Made by a program: the position numbers and the translations under genes. Shown here in pieces: positions 1-8,709 of a stretch of 37,261 nucleotides of DNA. The notes under the pieces were generated by a model that was not told where the DNA came from, did not search any database, and saw only the letters and a list, made by a program, of their open reading frames with translations. The DNA is from Cryobacterium shii (GTDB lineage: Bacteria; Actinomycetota; Actinomycetes; Actinomycetales; Microbacteriaceae), in contig NZ_SOFY01000071.1 of NCBI RefSeq assembly GCF_004402595.1, positions 3,566 through 40,826 on the forward strand, written 5' to 3'. Positions within the stretch are counted from its first letter, which is position 1. Each line of letters opens with the position of its first letter.

Positions 1-41
1 GACCCCCACGCCACAGTGTGGGCCCCGGCGAAGAAGCCGCT

Positions 42-2198
42 CTACTTGAGCACCAGCTTCGTCACGGTGAAGCCGCCAGCGAGAACGGTCACGGCACCCG
101 TCTTCGACGCCTTCTTGTCGGCCTTCATGTCGGCGCGGGTGGGCGCGATCGGCTTGCCGGTGTTGTCGAAGGCCTGCTGCTCCAGCCGGTGTCCGCGCGG
201 CACGAGCACCGTGCGCACGGTCGGCGCGTTCGCCGCGCTGACGTAGACGGTGGAGTCCCCAGCCGGCCCGGTCACCGAGATCGACGAGATGAGCGGCTGA
301 ATCAGCAGCGCGTCAACGGATGCCGCCCCGTCGGCAGCCCCGACGACCGCGGTGTCCGCGGCCGGGAGCGCCTGCTGCAGCGAGAGCGGGAACAGGCGTC
401 CCGGGGCATCCGTGATGCCCTGTGCCCCCGCGCCGCCGTTATCCGTGCTGCCCAGTGTCGCCGTGGCGGAGGACCAGGCCGTTGCGCCGGAAGCCGCCTC
501 GGTCTGGTTCACGATCGGGTACACATTGCGGGTCTGGTCGGCGGCAGGGACGGGGATGCGGAGCGAGTCCCCCGCGGCCAGGGCCACGTAGGCGCCGCCG
601 GAGATGTTGGCCTCGCCGGTCCAGGAGGACGGCGGCCGCACCACGGTTCCGCTGCCGGAGATGGTGCCGGACTCGGCCTCGACGACGCTCAGCCCGACGG
701 TCGCGACGGTCTTGTCGATGCCGAGGGCCTTCGCCTTCAGCACCGGGTTCGCGTCCAGGGTGAGCATGGTCATCAGGGCGTGGATGGTGGATTCAGCGCC
801 CGAGTTGGGGTTGAGACGGCCGTCCTGCTCGATGCCGTCGATGGAGGTTCCCGTGGCCGGGTTGTAGGCCGGGGCGCCGTTGGGGTTGGCGCCGAAGAAC
901 CAGCCGGCGGTCACGGCCGCCAGGTCGATCAGACCGGGGGCGTTCGCGGCCTTCGCGGTCGCGACGAGTCCCTGCACGCGGGAGTCCACGCCGTAGGCGA
1001 TCTGCGCTTCGCCGGGAGTGGGGCTCCAGGCGTTGTCCGGTCCACCCGCGGCGAGCAGCTGCGGGGTGAACTGGGCGGTGTCCTTGACGGCGGCGGCGAG
1101 CAGGTCGGAGCGGCCGAGCACGGTAGAGGCGGTGGCGACGGATGCCGGGGTGAGCCCACCCCACGCGTGCCAGAGGGTCTGCGACTTGTTCCAGGGCATG
1201 ATCGCGCCGAAGGGCCACTGGCTGGCGGAGCCGGAGGACATCGCGGCGACACCTTCCGTGAGCTGGGTGAGGGCGGTGCGCGCGGATTCGTCGGCCGGGG
1301 CGGCCACGACGTAGGCGGAGAGGCCGAGGGCGGCCTCGGCGGAGGCATCCGCCCCGCCCGCGATCAGCCAGGCCGGCACCTTCACGCCGTCGGCGATGTC
1401 AAAGGTGTCGTGCTTGCCGAGCGACTGGCGCTCGAGGGAGTCGAGTGAGAGGTGCAGCCGCTCCTGCAGGAACGCGGCGAACTCGGGGTCGGCGTCCTTG
1501 AACGCCGCGTAGCCCTCGCCGAGGGCCCAGACGGTGCGGGCCACCCAGTAGGACTCGGCCGAGTCGCTCGGGTCGGGCAGTTCCACCGGGGTGGCGCTGG
1601 GCGTCAGGGTGCCGTCGGCCTGCTGCCAGAGCACGACGTTGCCGGCGTTCGGCCCGCTCGCGGTCTGCAGGTAGGTCAGGGAGCGCAGCGTCTGCAGCGC
1701 GTGTTCCCGGCTGGCGGCGTCGCCGGTCAGCTGCCAGTGGCGCAGGTAGACGACCGCCGTGCGGGCGATGTCGTCGGCGTTGAACGCACCCTGGCTCCAG
1801 TGCCCGGTCGCGGGGTCGAGCGACCCGCCGCCGACCCGGTCGTAGGTTCCGTCCGCCAACTTGTTCGAGTAGGTCCACGGCGCCTGCGCGGTAGGCTGCT
1901 CGGCGAGACGGTAGGTCGTGTGCTCCGGCAGGGCGGTCAACGGCACGGTGTCGAGCAAGAAGTCGAGGTGGGACAGGTTGGTCAGCGGCGGGGTCGACGG
2001 TTGGGGCGACGGCTGGGTCGACGGCTGGGTCGACGGCGCGGAGGCCGCCGGGGCGGAACGGATGCTGCCGGGCGGCGATGCGGCCGCGGCGGCGGTCCCG
2101 GCTCCCATCAGGATCATCGAAACCGCGGCGGCGAGGGCCACGGTCTTCCTGGTCGATCGAGATCGTGTCGTGTGTGAGCGAACAGCGTTGTACGTCAT
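42..2198 (-). CDS. Secreted glycoside-hydrolase-like protein with C-terminal carbohydrate-binding-like region
   Basis: The protein is about 718 residues and is exported. It has a basic N-terminus, a hydrophobic Ala-rich segment ending near AAAAASPPG, and then a Ser/Thr/Gln/Pro linker. The ATG at 2198 is preferred over an in-frame start at 2243 because AGGAGAG lies just upstream and a LacI-type operator lies between the two. The central part is helical and Trp/Gly-rich with motifs such as FFGANPNG and RLNPNSGAEST. This resembles (alpha/alpha)-barrel glycoside hydrolase-like proteins of actinobacteria. The last ~200 residues, beginning near VEAESG, look like a beta-sandwich carbohydrate-binding region. 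There is no LPXTG anchor. The substrate is unknown and no catalytic residue can be assigned. The operator suggests control by sugar availability. Secretion is well supported; the enzymatic role is inferred. Confidence 0.75.
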   Translation of the reverse strand: MTYNAVRSHTTRSRSTRKTVALAAAVSMILMGAGTAAAAASPPGSIRSAPAASAPSTQPSTQPSPQPSTPPLTNLSHLDFLLDTVPLTALPEHTTYRLAEQPTAQAPWTYSNKLADGTYDRVGGGSLDPATGHWSQGAFNADDIARTAVVYLRHWQLTGDAASREHALQTLRSLTYLQTASGPNAGNVVLWQQADGTLTPSATPVELPDPSDSAESYWVARTVWALGEGYAAFKDADPEFAAFLQERLHLSLDSLERQSLGKHDTFDIADGVKVPAWLIAGGADASAEAALGLSAYVVAAPADESARTALTQLTEGVAAMSSGSASQWPFGAIMPWNKSQTLWHAWGGLTPASVATASTVLGRSDLLAAAVKDTAQFTPQLLAAGGPDNAWSPTPGEAQIAYGVDSRVQGLVATAKAANAPGLIDLAAVTAGWFFGANPNGAPAYNPATGTSIDGIEQDGRLNPNSGAESTIHALMTMLTLDANPVLKAKALGIDKTVATVGLSVVEAESGTISGSGTVVRPPSSWTGEANISGGAYVALAAGDSLRIPVPAADQTRNVYPIVNQTEAASGATAWSSATATLGSTDNGGAGAQGITDAPGRLFPLSLQQALPAADTAVVGAADGAASVDALLIQPLISSISVTGPAGDSTVYVSAANAPTVRTVLVPRGHRLEQQAFDNTGKPIAPTRADMKADKKASKTGAVTVLAGGFTVTKLVLK

Positions 2199-2221
2199 GT
2201 CTTCTCTCCTGGTTCGAGCGT

Positions 2222-2271
2222 TGAACCGGTTCAGTAGTCCCAACTAAACCGGTTAAGGTGCGGCCTGTCAA
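2222..2271 (-). promoter_or_regulatory. Promoter with double LacI-type operator for the secreted protein
   Basis: Read on the minus strand, TTGACA (2266-2271) and TTTAGT (2243-2248) are separated by 17 bp, a good sigma70-type promoter. A perfect 12-bp palindrome, TGAACCGGTTCA, lies at 2222-2233 near the expected transcript start. A second AACCGGTT core lies at 2247-2254 in the spacer, touching the -10 box. This layout fits repression by a LacI-family regulator. The same core occurs twice beside the agl transporter at 32.7-32.8 kb. Confidence 0.7.
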
Positions 2272-2325
2272 GAGAATCGGTCGATTACGTCCCCCATTCG
2301 GGGTCCGACCGGACGCGACCGTGAA

Positions 2326-2385
2326 AGTGCCCGTTCCGGTCGAGAGTGACTCGCACAGCGGGCACTCTCGACCGGAACGGGCACT
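2326..2385. repeat. Long inverted repeat, family B copy 1
   Basis: A perfect 23-bp inverted repeat (arms 2326-2348 and 2363-2385) surrounds a 14-base loop. The arm begins AGTGCCCGTTCCGGTCGA. The same arm core recurs at 28874-28931. It lies 75 bp past the stop of the Hsp20 gene and upstream of the secreted-protein promoter, so it could end hsp20 transcription. No T-run follows the stem on the minus strand. Confidence 0.85.
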
Positions 2386-2459
2386 GTCGGGCGGGTTCCA
2401 GGGGAGAACCTGCGGAACAGATCCGCTCCGCTCAACCCGACCGGACGCATCCGTGTGGC

Positions 2460-2870
2460 TCAGCTTCGGATGACCGGAACCTTTTTGCTCGACTCCGCCT
2501 GCTCGGGCACCGGCACTCGCACCTCGAGCATGCCGTCCCGATAGGAGGCCGTCACTTCCTCTTCCTTGCACCCCCGCGGCAGCGCGATGTCCCGCAGGAA
2601 CGACCCGTACCGGAATTCGGACCGGTAGCCGTCCTTGCCCTTGTACTCGGATTTTTCCTCCCGCTGCGCCTGGATGTGCAGCACTCCCTCGCTCACGGAG
2701 ATGTCGACATCCTTCTCCGGGTCGATGCCGGGCATTTCCGCCTTGATCACGAGACTGTTGCCGTCGCGGAACTCCTCCACCCGCATGGTCGGGGTGTCCC
2801 AGTCCCCCTCGAAGAAGCGCCGGACGGGCTCCGGCATTTCGAAACGTTCTCGTTTTGCAATGGCAGCCAT
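2460..2870 (-). CDS. Hsp20/alpha-crystallin family small heat-shock protein
   Basis: This 136-residue protein matches the small heat-shock family, which holds unfolding proteins in a soluble state without using ATP. The alpha-crystallin core runs from about residue 28 (MRVEEF) to 125. It includes KAEMPGIDPEKDVDISVSEG and the near-terminal MLEVRVPV strand, with a short charged tail ending KKVPVIRS. Length is normal. The ATG at 2870 has a strong GGAGGAG site about 8 bases upstream. The gene appears monocistronic. A TACTGT -10-like element lies upstream, but no clear HspR (HAIR) operator was seen, so heat regulation is not shown by the sequence. Confidence 0.93.
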   Translation of the reverse strand: MAAIAKRERFEMPEPVRRFFEGDWDTPTMRVEEFRDGNSLVIKAEMPGIDPEKDVDISVSEGVLHIQAQREEKSEYKGKDGYRSEFRYGSFLRDIALPRGCKEEEVTASYRDGMLEVRVPVPEQAESSKKVPVIRS

Positions 2871-2960
2871 GATGATGTCTCCTCCATGTTCCTGTGTTGC
2901 TCCGGATGCCGCATACAGTACCCCGCGGCACGGCGGCGCGCTCGGCCGTGCCGGTGCGCC

Positions 2961-3641
2961 TCAGCGCACGATCTTGAAGTTCAGCAAGGGGGTGCCGAGG
3001 GCTCCCCACAGCCTCAGCCAGATCGGCAGCAACATTTCCGAGGTCCGCGCGGTCGTGATGTCGCCGAGGTCGATCACATCCGTGTGCCCCAGATCGGTCA
3101 GCAGAGCGGTCACCGTCTTCTTCGCCTCGGCGTCGTTGCCCGACACGAAGACGCTGTGCTCGCCCCCGGCCACCAGGCCCGGGTTCATCATCAGAGCGGC
3201 GCTCATCGTGTTGAGCGACTTGACCACCTTCGCCGCGGGATAGGCCCGATGGATCTGCTCGCCCAGTGAATCCCGGTTGCAGACCGTGAGCGACGGCGGC
3301 ATCCCGTGCGAGAAGTCCAGCGGATTGGCGATGTCCAGCAGCACCTTGCCGGCCAGGTTGCCGGTCCCGGTGCGGGCCGGCACGGTGAGCGAGGCCGCGC
3401 CGTTGGTGGCGTTCACCACCAGTTCGGTGGCTTCGGCCGCGCGGGCGAAGCGGGCCAGGCCGATCCCGGGATGCGCCGTGAACCACTCCGAGATCGGCGG
3501 GCTCTCCATCGCGTCCGCGCCCACCCAGGCCAGTGGGCCGGCCGGGTCCCGGGTGCCGAGCGTGACCTCGTGGCCCTGCCCGGCCAGCGCCGCTCCCAGC
3601 ATCCGCCCCACGGTTCCCGTACCCAGAAGGGCAATCTTCAT
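2961..3641 (-). CDS. NADP-binding oxidoreductase, F420-dependent reductase-like
   Basis: This 226-residue protein begins MKIALLGTGTVGRMLG, a Rossmann dinucleotide-binding motif (GxGxxG), followed by TLGTRDP at the end of the second strand, typical of NADP(H) binders. The whole length fits the COG2085 group related to F420-dependent NADP reductase. Later segments such as VLLDIANPLDFSHGMPP and VVKSLNTMSAALMMNP also match that group. Substrate and true cofactor partner cannot be read from sequence. The ATG at 3641 is preceded by AAGGAG. It is divergent from the PGPGW gene, with 154 bp between them. Confidence 0.85.
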   Translation of the reverse strand: MKIALLGTGTVGRMLGAALAGQGHEVTLGTRDPAGPLAWVGADAMESPPISEWFTAHPGIGLARFARAAEATELVVNATNGAASLTVPARTGTGNLAGKVLLDIANPLDFSHGMPPSLTVCNRDSLGEQIHRAYPAAKVVKSLNTMSAALMMNPGLVAGGEHSVFVSGNDAEAKKTVTALLTDLGHTDVIDLGDITTARTSEMLLPIWLRLWGALGTPLLNFKIVR

Positions 3642-3795
3642 GATCGGTACTCCTTCATGTCGTGCAGGTGAGGTTGGGCCGGCTCAGTCCGAGTGATTCT
3701 CTCGTGCATTATGACCGCGTTCGCGCCACTGGGGCGAGATGACGCCAACGGATGTGACGCAGCCGGTTCACAGGCACCCGACCTAGCCTGAACGC

Positions 3796-4173
3796 ATGTC
3801 CGACACCCTCCAGCGCGAGATCGACCAAGGCAGCGGTTCGCACCATCCCATCCGGCGGTTGCTGCGCCGGTGCCGGGCCTGGGTGGAGCGGTATCCGCGC
3901 ATCCGCTGGCTGTACCGGCTGGCCGTCGGCCTGCTCGGCGCGTTCGTGGTCACCCTCGGTCTCCTGCTTGTGCCCCTGCCCGGGCCCGGCTGGCTGGTCG
4001 TGTTCCTCGGGATCGCCATCCTGGGCACGGAGTTCCCCGCCGCGCACCGCGTCGGCGTGCTGCTCCGGCGCATCCTCACCAGCGTCTGGGGCTGGTGGAA
4101 GACCCGGCGAGCCGCGGCCAGGGCCCGGCGCGCCGACCGCTCACCGCGCGCCTACGGAATCGAATCCGCCTAG
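3796..4173 (+). CDS. PGPGW-family small transmembrane protein
   Basis: This 125-residue protein has two closely spaced hydrophobic segments at about residues 42-58 and 60-76, separated by the signature LPGPGW. It matches the TIGR02611/PGPGW family of actinobacterial membrane proteins of unknown function. The N-terminus and the Arg-rich C-terminus (about residues 90-125) are both strongly basic, which suggests both ends are cytoplasmic. No clear ribosome site precedes the ATG, but a TAGCCT -10-like element ends about 6 bases before it, so a leaderless transcript is possible. It is convergent with the universal stress gene, with an inverted repeat between them. Confidence 0.82.
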   Translation: MSDTLQREIDQGSGSHHPIRRLLRRCRAWVERYPRIRWLYRLAVGLLGAFVVTLGLLLVPLPGPGWLVVFLGIAILGTEFPAAHRVGVLLRRILTSVWGWWKTRRAAARARRADRSPRAYGIESA

Positions 4174-4264
4174 GCCCGGCACGCCGGGCTCTCTCCGTCG
4201 GCGACGAGCGCCACGGCCGAAGCGGGCGCCCCGCTATGCCCGGCCCGGCCCCGCTCCCCTAACG

Positions 4265-4352
4265 AATTCGACGGAGATTTTGACCAGAACCGGCCGAAAC
4301 GGGCCCGACACTCCGGCGACAGAGCCCTTTTCCGAAAAATCTCCGTCGAATT
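4265..4352. repeat. Long inverted repeat, family A copy 1
   Basis: Perfect 17-bp arms (4265-4281 and 4336-4352, reading AATTCGACGGAGATTTT and its complement) enclose 54 bases. A second copy with the same arms but a different interior lies at 37075-37151. It sits in the 264-bp gap between the convergent PGPGW and universal stress genes, which otherwise holds no visible gene. It could act as a bidirectional terminator or be a MITE-like relic; neither is proven. Confidence 0.85.
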
Positions 4353-4437
4353 GGTTCAGCGCCTCGACGCGTCAGTGCCTCGACGCGTCAGCGCCCCGAC
4401 GCCCCGACGACAGAGGTGCCGATGGGCGGAACTACGG

Positions 4438-4908
4438 TCAGCTGGTCGGACGCACGACCAGCACGGGGCACTTCGCGTGCCGCACGCACTGCTCACTGAC
4501 CGAGCCGAGCAGCATGCCGGCCAGGCCGCCGCGACCTCGGGGGCCCACCACGAGCATCCGTGCACCCTTGGCGATCTCGGTCAGGCACTTCACCGGGCTC
4601 GCGTAGACGGCGCGGTAGTCGACCTCGACATCCGGATGCTTCGCCACCTCGGCGCGCACATCGCGGGCAAGTTCGTCGCGCACCGCCTCGGCATACTCCT
4701 CGAGGGAGGAGACGTAGCCGAATTCCCAGTTGGCCGGCCGCGAGGCCGTGTCAATGGACCAGGCGCGCACCACCACGACGGGCGCGTGCAACTGCCCGGC
4801 GATCTCGAGGGCGGCGCTCAGGGCATGGGTGGCGTAGTCCGACCCATCGTGGCCGACCACGATGCTGTTCGGAGGGAGCGGGGGCTGTTCTGGCTGTAGG
4901 TCCGACAT
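4438..4908 (-). CDS. Universal stress protein (UspA family)
   Basis: This 156-residue single-domain Usp begins its fold at SIVVGHDGSDYATHAL (from residue 15), with the early Asp of the nucleotide site. It ends with the ATP-binding pattern GPRGRGGLAGMLLGSVS followed by CPVLVVRP. The spacing G-x2-G-x9-G-S matches ATP-binding members of the family, so nucleotide binding is likely. Length is usual for a one-domain Usp. The precise stress role is unknown. It is divergent from the secreted lysozyme-like gene, with 67 bp between the starts. Confidence 0.93.
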   Translation of the reverse strand: MSDLQPEQPPLPPNSIVVGHDGSDYATHALSAALEIAGQLHAPVVVVRAWSIDTASRPANWEFGYVSSLEEYAEAVRDELARDVRAEVAKHPDVEVDYRAVYASPVKCLTEIAKGARMLVVGPRGRGGLAGMLLGSVSEQCVRHAKCPVLVVRPTS

Positions 4909-4975
4909 GACCCCACGCTACTCCTGGCCGGGCCTTCCCAGCACTCTCCCGCCGCGTGGCGGTAAGGTCTCCCCC

Positions 4976-5866
4976 ATGACGTACCTGCGGACGCCACGTC
5001 GCAAACTGCTCGCGCTGGTCACGCTCGTCACGCTGGTCGTGGTGGGCGTGGGGCTGTTCTGGGGCGGAACCGTGCGCAAGATCGAGACCCTCGCCGGCCC
5101 CGCGGTCTTCGACCCGGGCGCCATCATCAGCGACTACAACTTCTTCAACCCCGACGCGATGACCGCGAACGAGATCCAGGACTTCCTGGAGGAGCGGCAC
5201 TGCACCGCATCCGACGGAGTCCCCTGCCTGTGGGAGTACCGCGAGAGCACCGTGACCCAGCCCGCTCAGGGCGCCGGGCACTGCGCCGCCTACCCGGGCG
5301 CCGCCGCGGAACCGGCCAGCCGCATCATCGCGAAGGTCGCGGAGGCCTGCACCATCAGCCCGCGCGTGCTGCTGGCGCTGCTGCAGAAGGAGCAGTCCCT
5401 GCTGACCCGGCCCACGGCATCCGGTTATCTGCGCGCCACCGGCTACGGCTGCCCCGACACCGCCGACTGCGACGCGCAGTACTTCGGGTTCTTCAACCAG
5501 GTCTACCGCGCGGCCTGGCAGTTCCGGCAGTACACCCAGGAGCCCGACCGCACCTACCAGGTGGGCAGCGTCGACGTGAGCTACAACCCGGATGCCGCCT
5601 GCGGGGCGTCACCGGTCGAGATCCGCAACCAGGCCACCGCGAACCTCTACAACTACACGCCATACCAGCCGAACCCCGCGGCGCTCGCCCAGCCGGGCTC
5701 CGACGGTGACGGATGCTCCACGCACGGCAACCTGAACTTCTGGGTGTTCTACAACAAGTGGTTCGGGTCGTCGGATGCGCTCGGGTACCCGGCGGCGTTC
5801 GCGTCCTGCCTCAACCTGGTCGGCGGCCAGCCCTGCCGCGAACAGGGACTGCTGCCCGGGTCCTGA
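4976..5866 (+). CDS. Exported protein of unknown function, possible lysozyme-like fold
   Basis: This 296-residue protein has a basic start and one hydrophobic segment (about residues 9-30), then an extracellular part with many Cys. Motifs include NFFNPDAMTANEIQDFLEE and LLALLQKEQSLLT. The latter resembles the helix carrying the acidic residue in lysozyme-like folds, but the catalytic Glu is only a guess. I recall similar N-terminal modules in secreted cell-wall proteins of Microbacteriaceae and Micrococcaceae. No repeats follow, so this is a short, single-module version. The ATG at 4976 is chosen because the signal segment follows it directly; TAAGGT just upstream could be a -10 box of a leaderless transcript or a weak ribosome site. 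Confidence 0.65.
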   Translation: MTYLRTPRRKLLALVTLVTLVVVGVGLFWGGTVRKIETLAGPAVFDPGAIISDYNFFNPDAMTANEIQDFLEERHCTASDGVPCLWEYRESTVTQPAQGAGHCAAYPGAAAEPASRIIAKVAEACTISPRVLLALLQKEQSLLTRPTASGYLRATGYGCPDTADCDAQYFGFFNQVYRAAWQFRQYTQEPDRTYQVGSVDVSYNPDAACGASPVEIRNQATANLYNYTPYQPNPAALAQPGSDGDGCSTHGNLNFWVFYNKWFGSSDALGYPAAFASCLNLVGGQPCREQGLLPGS

Positions 5867-6179
5867 GCGTCGCGCGTTCTCCGCGCAGAGCTTAATCGCC
5901 CTGAGCGCCTCGGCTCCACAGGACCCGGGCGCCCGGCCCGGCAAGATCCGGGCCGCGACGAGCTCGATCCCCGGTCAGGTTGCATTTTCTTCAGAGACGC
6001 CCTCACACCGGCCAGCACAACTTGCGGTGACACGCCCGCCGGGCGGCGGAGGCCATCCGCCCGGATTCCCAGCCGGCACGGACCGGCCGCCCACTCCGCC
6101 TGCCTAGACTCCTGGCGATGACTACGAGCGGTCGATCGGGTTTTTCGCCGACCGGCTGCCGCAATCGAAAGGAATCACC
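5867..6179. other. Intergenic region between two secreted-protein genes
   Basis: No gene is seen in these 313 bases. A 10-bp inverted repeat (CCCGGGTCCT at 5855-5864 and its complement at 5920-5929) overlaps the preceding stop codon. A TAGACT element at 6105-6110 is the best -10 candidate for the next gene; no convincing -35 box accompanies it. Confidence 0.45.
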
Positions 6180-7073
6180 TTGAACAAGCACACGATCAAC
6201 CCGGCATCCGCCACCTCCCGCACCAAGCGCATCGCCCTCGGGGCAGCCTCCGTGCTGACCGCCGGCGCTCTCCTCGGGGTCGGCGCCCAGGGCGCCACCG
6301 CCGCTCCCCGCAGCCCCGGCGCCGAGCACAGCGCGAGCACCAGCGGGGACGCCGCCGCCACATCGAATGGCGCATTCCTCGCGTCACTCGCGATGGAGCT
6401 CCGCGGCGACCTCTCCCACGGGCAGAGCGGGAACGTTAAGGCCCAGAAGGTGGCTGCCACCATTTCCACGCACGCCGAGCTCTTCGACAGCCTGCCGGCG
6501 AACCTGCAGACCGACCTGACCACCCTCAAGGACGCCTCCGGCGCAACCGACCGGGCGGCCGCCGTGGACACCGTGCGCACCACCGCCCTGGCGGGAGGAT
6601 ACGGCGAGGAGATCACGAAGATCGCCGAGGCCGTGCGGGACAACCCGAAGCACCCGCTGACCGCCGCCCTGCGCGCCGCCCTGAGCGGTGACCTCGGGAC
6701 CAGGTCGGGCACCGCGACGGGCACAACGTCGGCCACCGCATCGGGCACCACGTCGGGCACCGCATCGGGCACCGATCAGGAGGCGGCCGAGGCTGCCGGC
6801 CCCTCGGCGACGGAGCTGGCCCTCAAGCTCGCCGACAACCCGGCGCTGCTCTCGAAGTTGCCGGCTGACCTGCAGGCCGACCTGGCCGCGTTGAAGAACG
6901 CGCCCGCCGACCAGCAGGAGGCCGCCGCGCAGGCGATCGAAACCGCCGCCCGGAACGGCGACTACGGCACCGTGATCCAGAAGATCGTCGAGCGGGTCCA
7001 GGCGCACGCCGCAGCCGGGCCTGACACCGACACCGGTGCCGACGCCGACGCCGACGTTCACGCCGGAAACTAA
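6180..7073 (+). CDS. Secreted Ala-rich protein with an internal duplication
   Basis: This 297-residue protein starts at TTG (6180) with AAAGGA a few bases upstream. A classical signal peptide (basic residues, hydrophobic core about 18-36) is cleaved near GATAAPRS. Two helical repeats follow: about residues 99-152 (AELFDSLPANLQTDLTTLK...) and 221-273 (PALLSKLPADLQADLAALK...). A Thr/Ser/Gly/Ala linker (about 173-198) joins them, and the tail is acidic (DTDTGADADAD). No enzymatic motif is visible and the family was not recognised. The Leu-Pro-x-x-Leu-Gln-x-Asp-Leu pattern suggests a small helical bundle used twice. It is transcribed alone and followed by a strong terminator. Confidence 0.7.
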   Translation: MNKHTINPASATSRTKRIALGAASVLTAGALLGVGAQGATAAPRSPGAEHSASTSGDAAATSNGAFLASLAMELRGDLSHGQSGNVKAQKVAATISTHAELFDSLPANLQTDLTTLKDASGATDRAAAVDTVRTTALAGGYGEEITKIAEAVRDNPKHPLTAALRAALSGDLGTRSGTATGTTSATASGTTSGTASGTDQEAAEAAGPSATELALKLADNPALLSKLPADLQADLAALKNAPADQQEAAAQAIETAARNGDYGTVIQKIVERVQAHAAAGPDTDTGADADADVHAGN

Positions 7074-7085
7074 CACCGCAGAACA

Positions 7086-7126
7086 ACGGATGGCCGGAAG
7101 CGCACCGCGCTTCCGGCCATCCGTTT
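7086..7126 (+). terminator. Strong intrinsic terminator
   Basis: A perfect 18-bp stem (arms 7086-7103 and 7107-7124) with a 3-base loop is followed by TTTCT. It lies 13 bases past the stop of the duplicated secreted protein. It also faces the end of the minus-strand GYD gene. Confidence 0.88.
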
Positions 7127-7147
7127 CTCCGTGTACTGACCGCCGCC

Positions 7148-7469
7148 CTACTGCCCGGGGGCCCGGTAGGACGGCCTCTTCTTCGCAGCCTGGTCGAGAT
7201 CCTCCGGCGTCATGAGCGGCTTCAGCTTCACGGTCACGTTGCCGGTGCCGTTGATCATGAGAGAGAGTGCGGCGACGCTGGCATCGTCCGGCACGTCCAG
7301 GACGTCCAGCACATCGGTGTCACCGAAGGCGTAGTAGAAGCATTCCAACGAGCCGCCCACCGATTTGAGGGCGTCGACGAGGGCCTCCCGGCGCTTCGTT
7401 CCGCCTTCGCGCATGAGGCCCTTGATGCCCCTGGCCCACGTAGTTCGCTTCGAAAAGAAATTTGGCCAT
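7148..7469 (-). pseudogene. GYD-domain protein, disrupted by a one-base frameshift
   Basis: The natural start is the ATG at 7469, with AGGAAAG upstream, encoding MAKFLFEANYVGQG. The frame then breaks at a run of four C (7428-7431 on the plus strand; GGGG on the coding strand). Removing one G restores the GYD-family pattern, continuing into KGLMREGGTKRREALVDALKSVGG and on to the stop at 7148. The downstream part keeps conserved features such as FYYAFGDTDV, DVPDD and LMTPEDLDQAAKK. GYD proteins are small (about 95-105 residues) and poorly understood. Either this gene is a recent pseudogene or phase-variable at the G-run, or the base is a sequencing error. It is followed by no further gene on its strand. 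Confidence 0.8.
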
Positions 7470-7606
7470 GATCTTTCCTGTCCCGTGACGTTGAGGAGGC
7501 GGGCGTGCGACTGTGCCCGACCCCGATGGAGGGAAGGTCCCTGAGGCGGCCCCGGAACGGGACCGCCTCACATCGTAGGTCTGGCCCCACGCTCTGACAT
7601 CGGTGA

Positions 7607-7640
7607 GAAGGCCGGGAACCCCTCGGGGTTCCCGGCCTTC
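7607..7640 (-). terminator. Terminator hairpin downstream of nrdF
   Basis: A perfect 16-bp stem (7607-7622 and 7625-7640) with a 2-base loop lies 30 bases past the nrdF stop. It is strong enough to end the nrd operon transcript and to insulate the GYD gene, although no long T-run follows. Confidence 0.8.
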
Positions 7641-7670
7641 TTGTGGGCCGGCTGCTGGTGTGGCTTGTGC

Positions 7671-8678
<1,008 letters not shown>

Positions 8679-8709
8679 TCAGCAGTCAGGACGCTCACAG
8701 CAAACTCAC

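Noticed and set aside
2199-2243. Upstream start of the secreted protein
   Set aside because: It would place the operator and promoter inside the gene and spoil the signal peptide.
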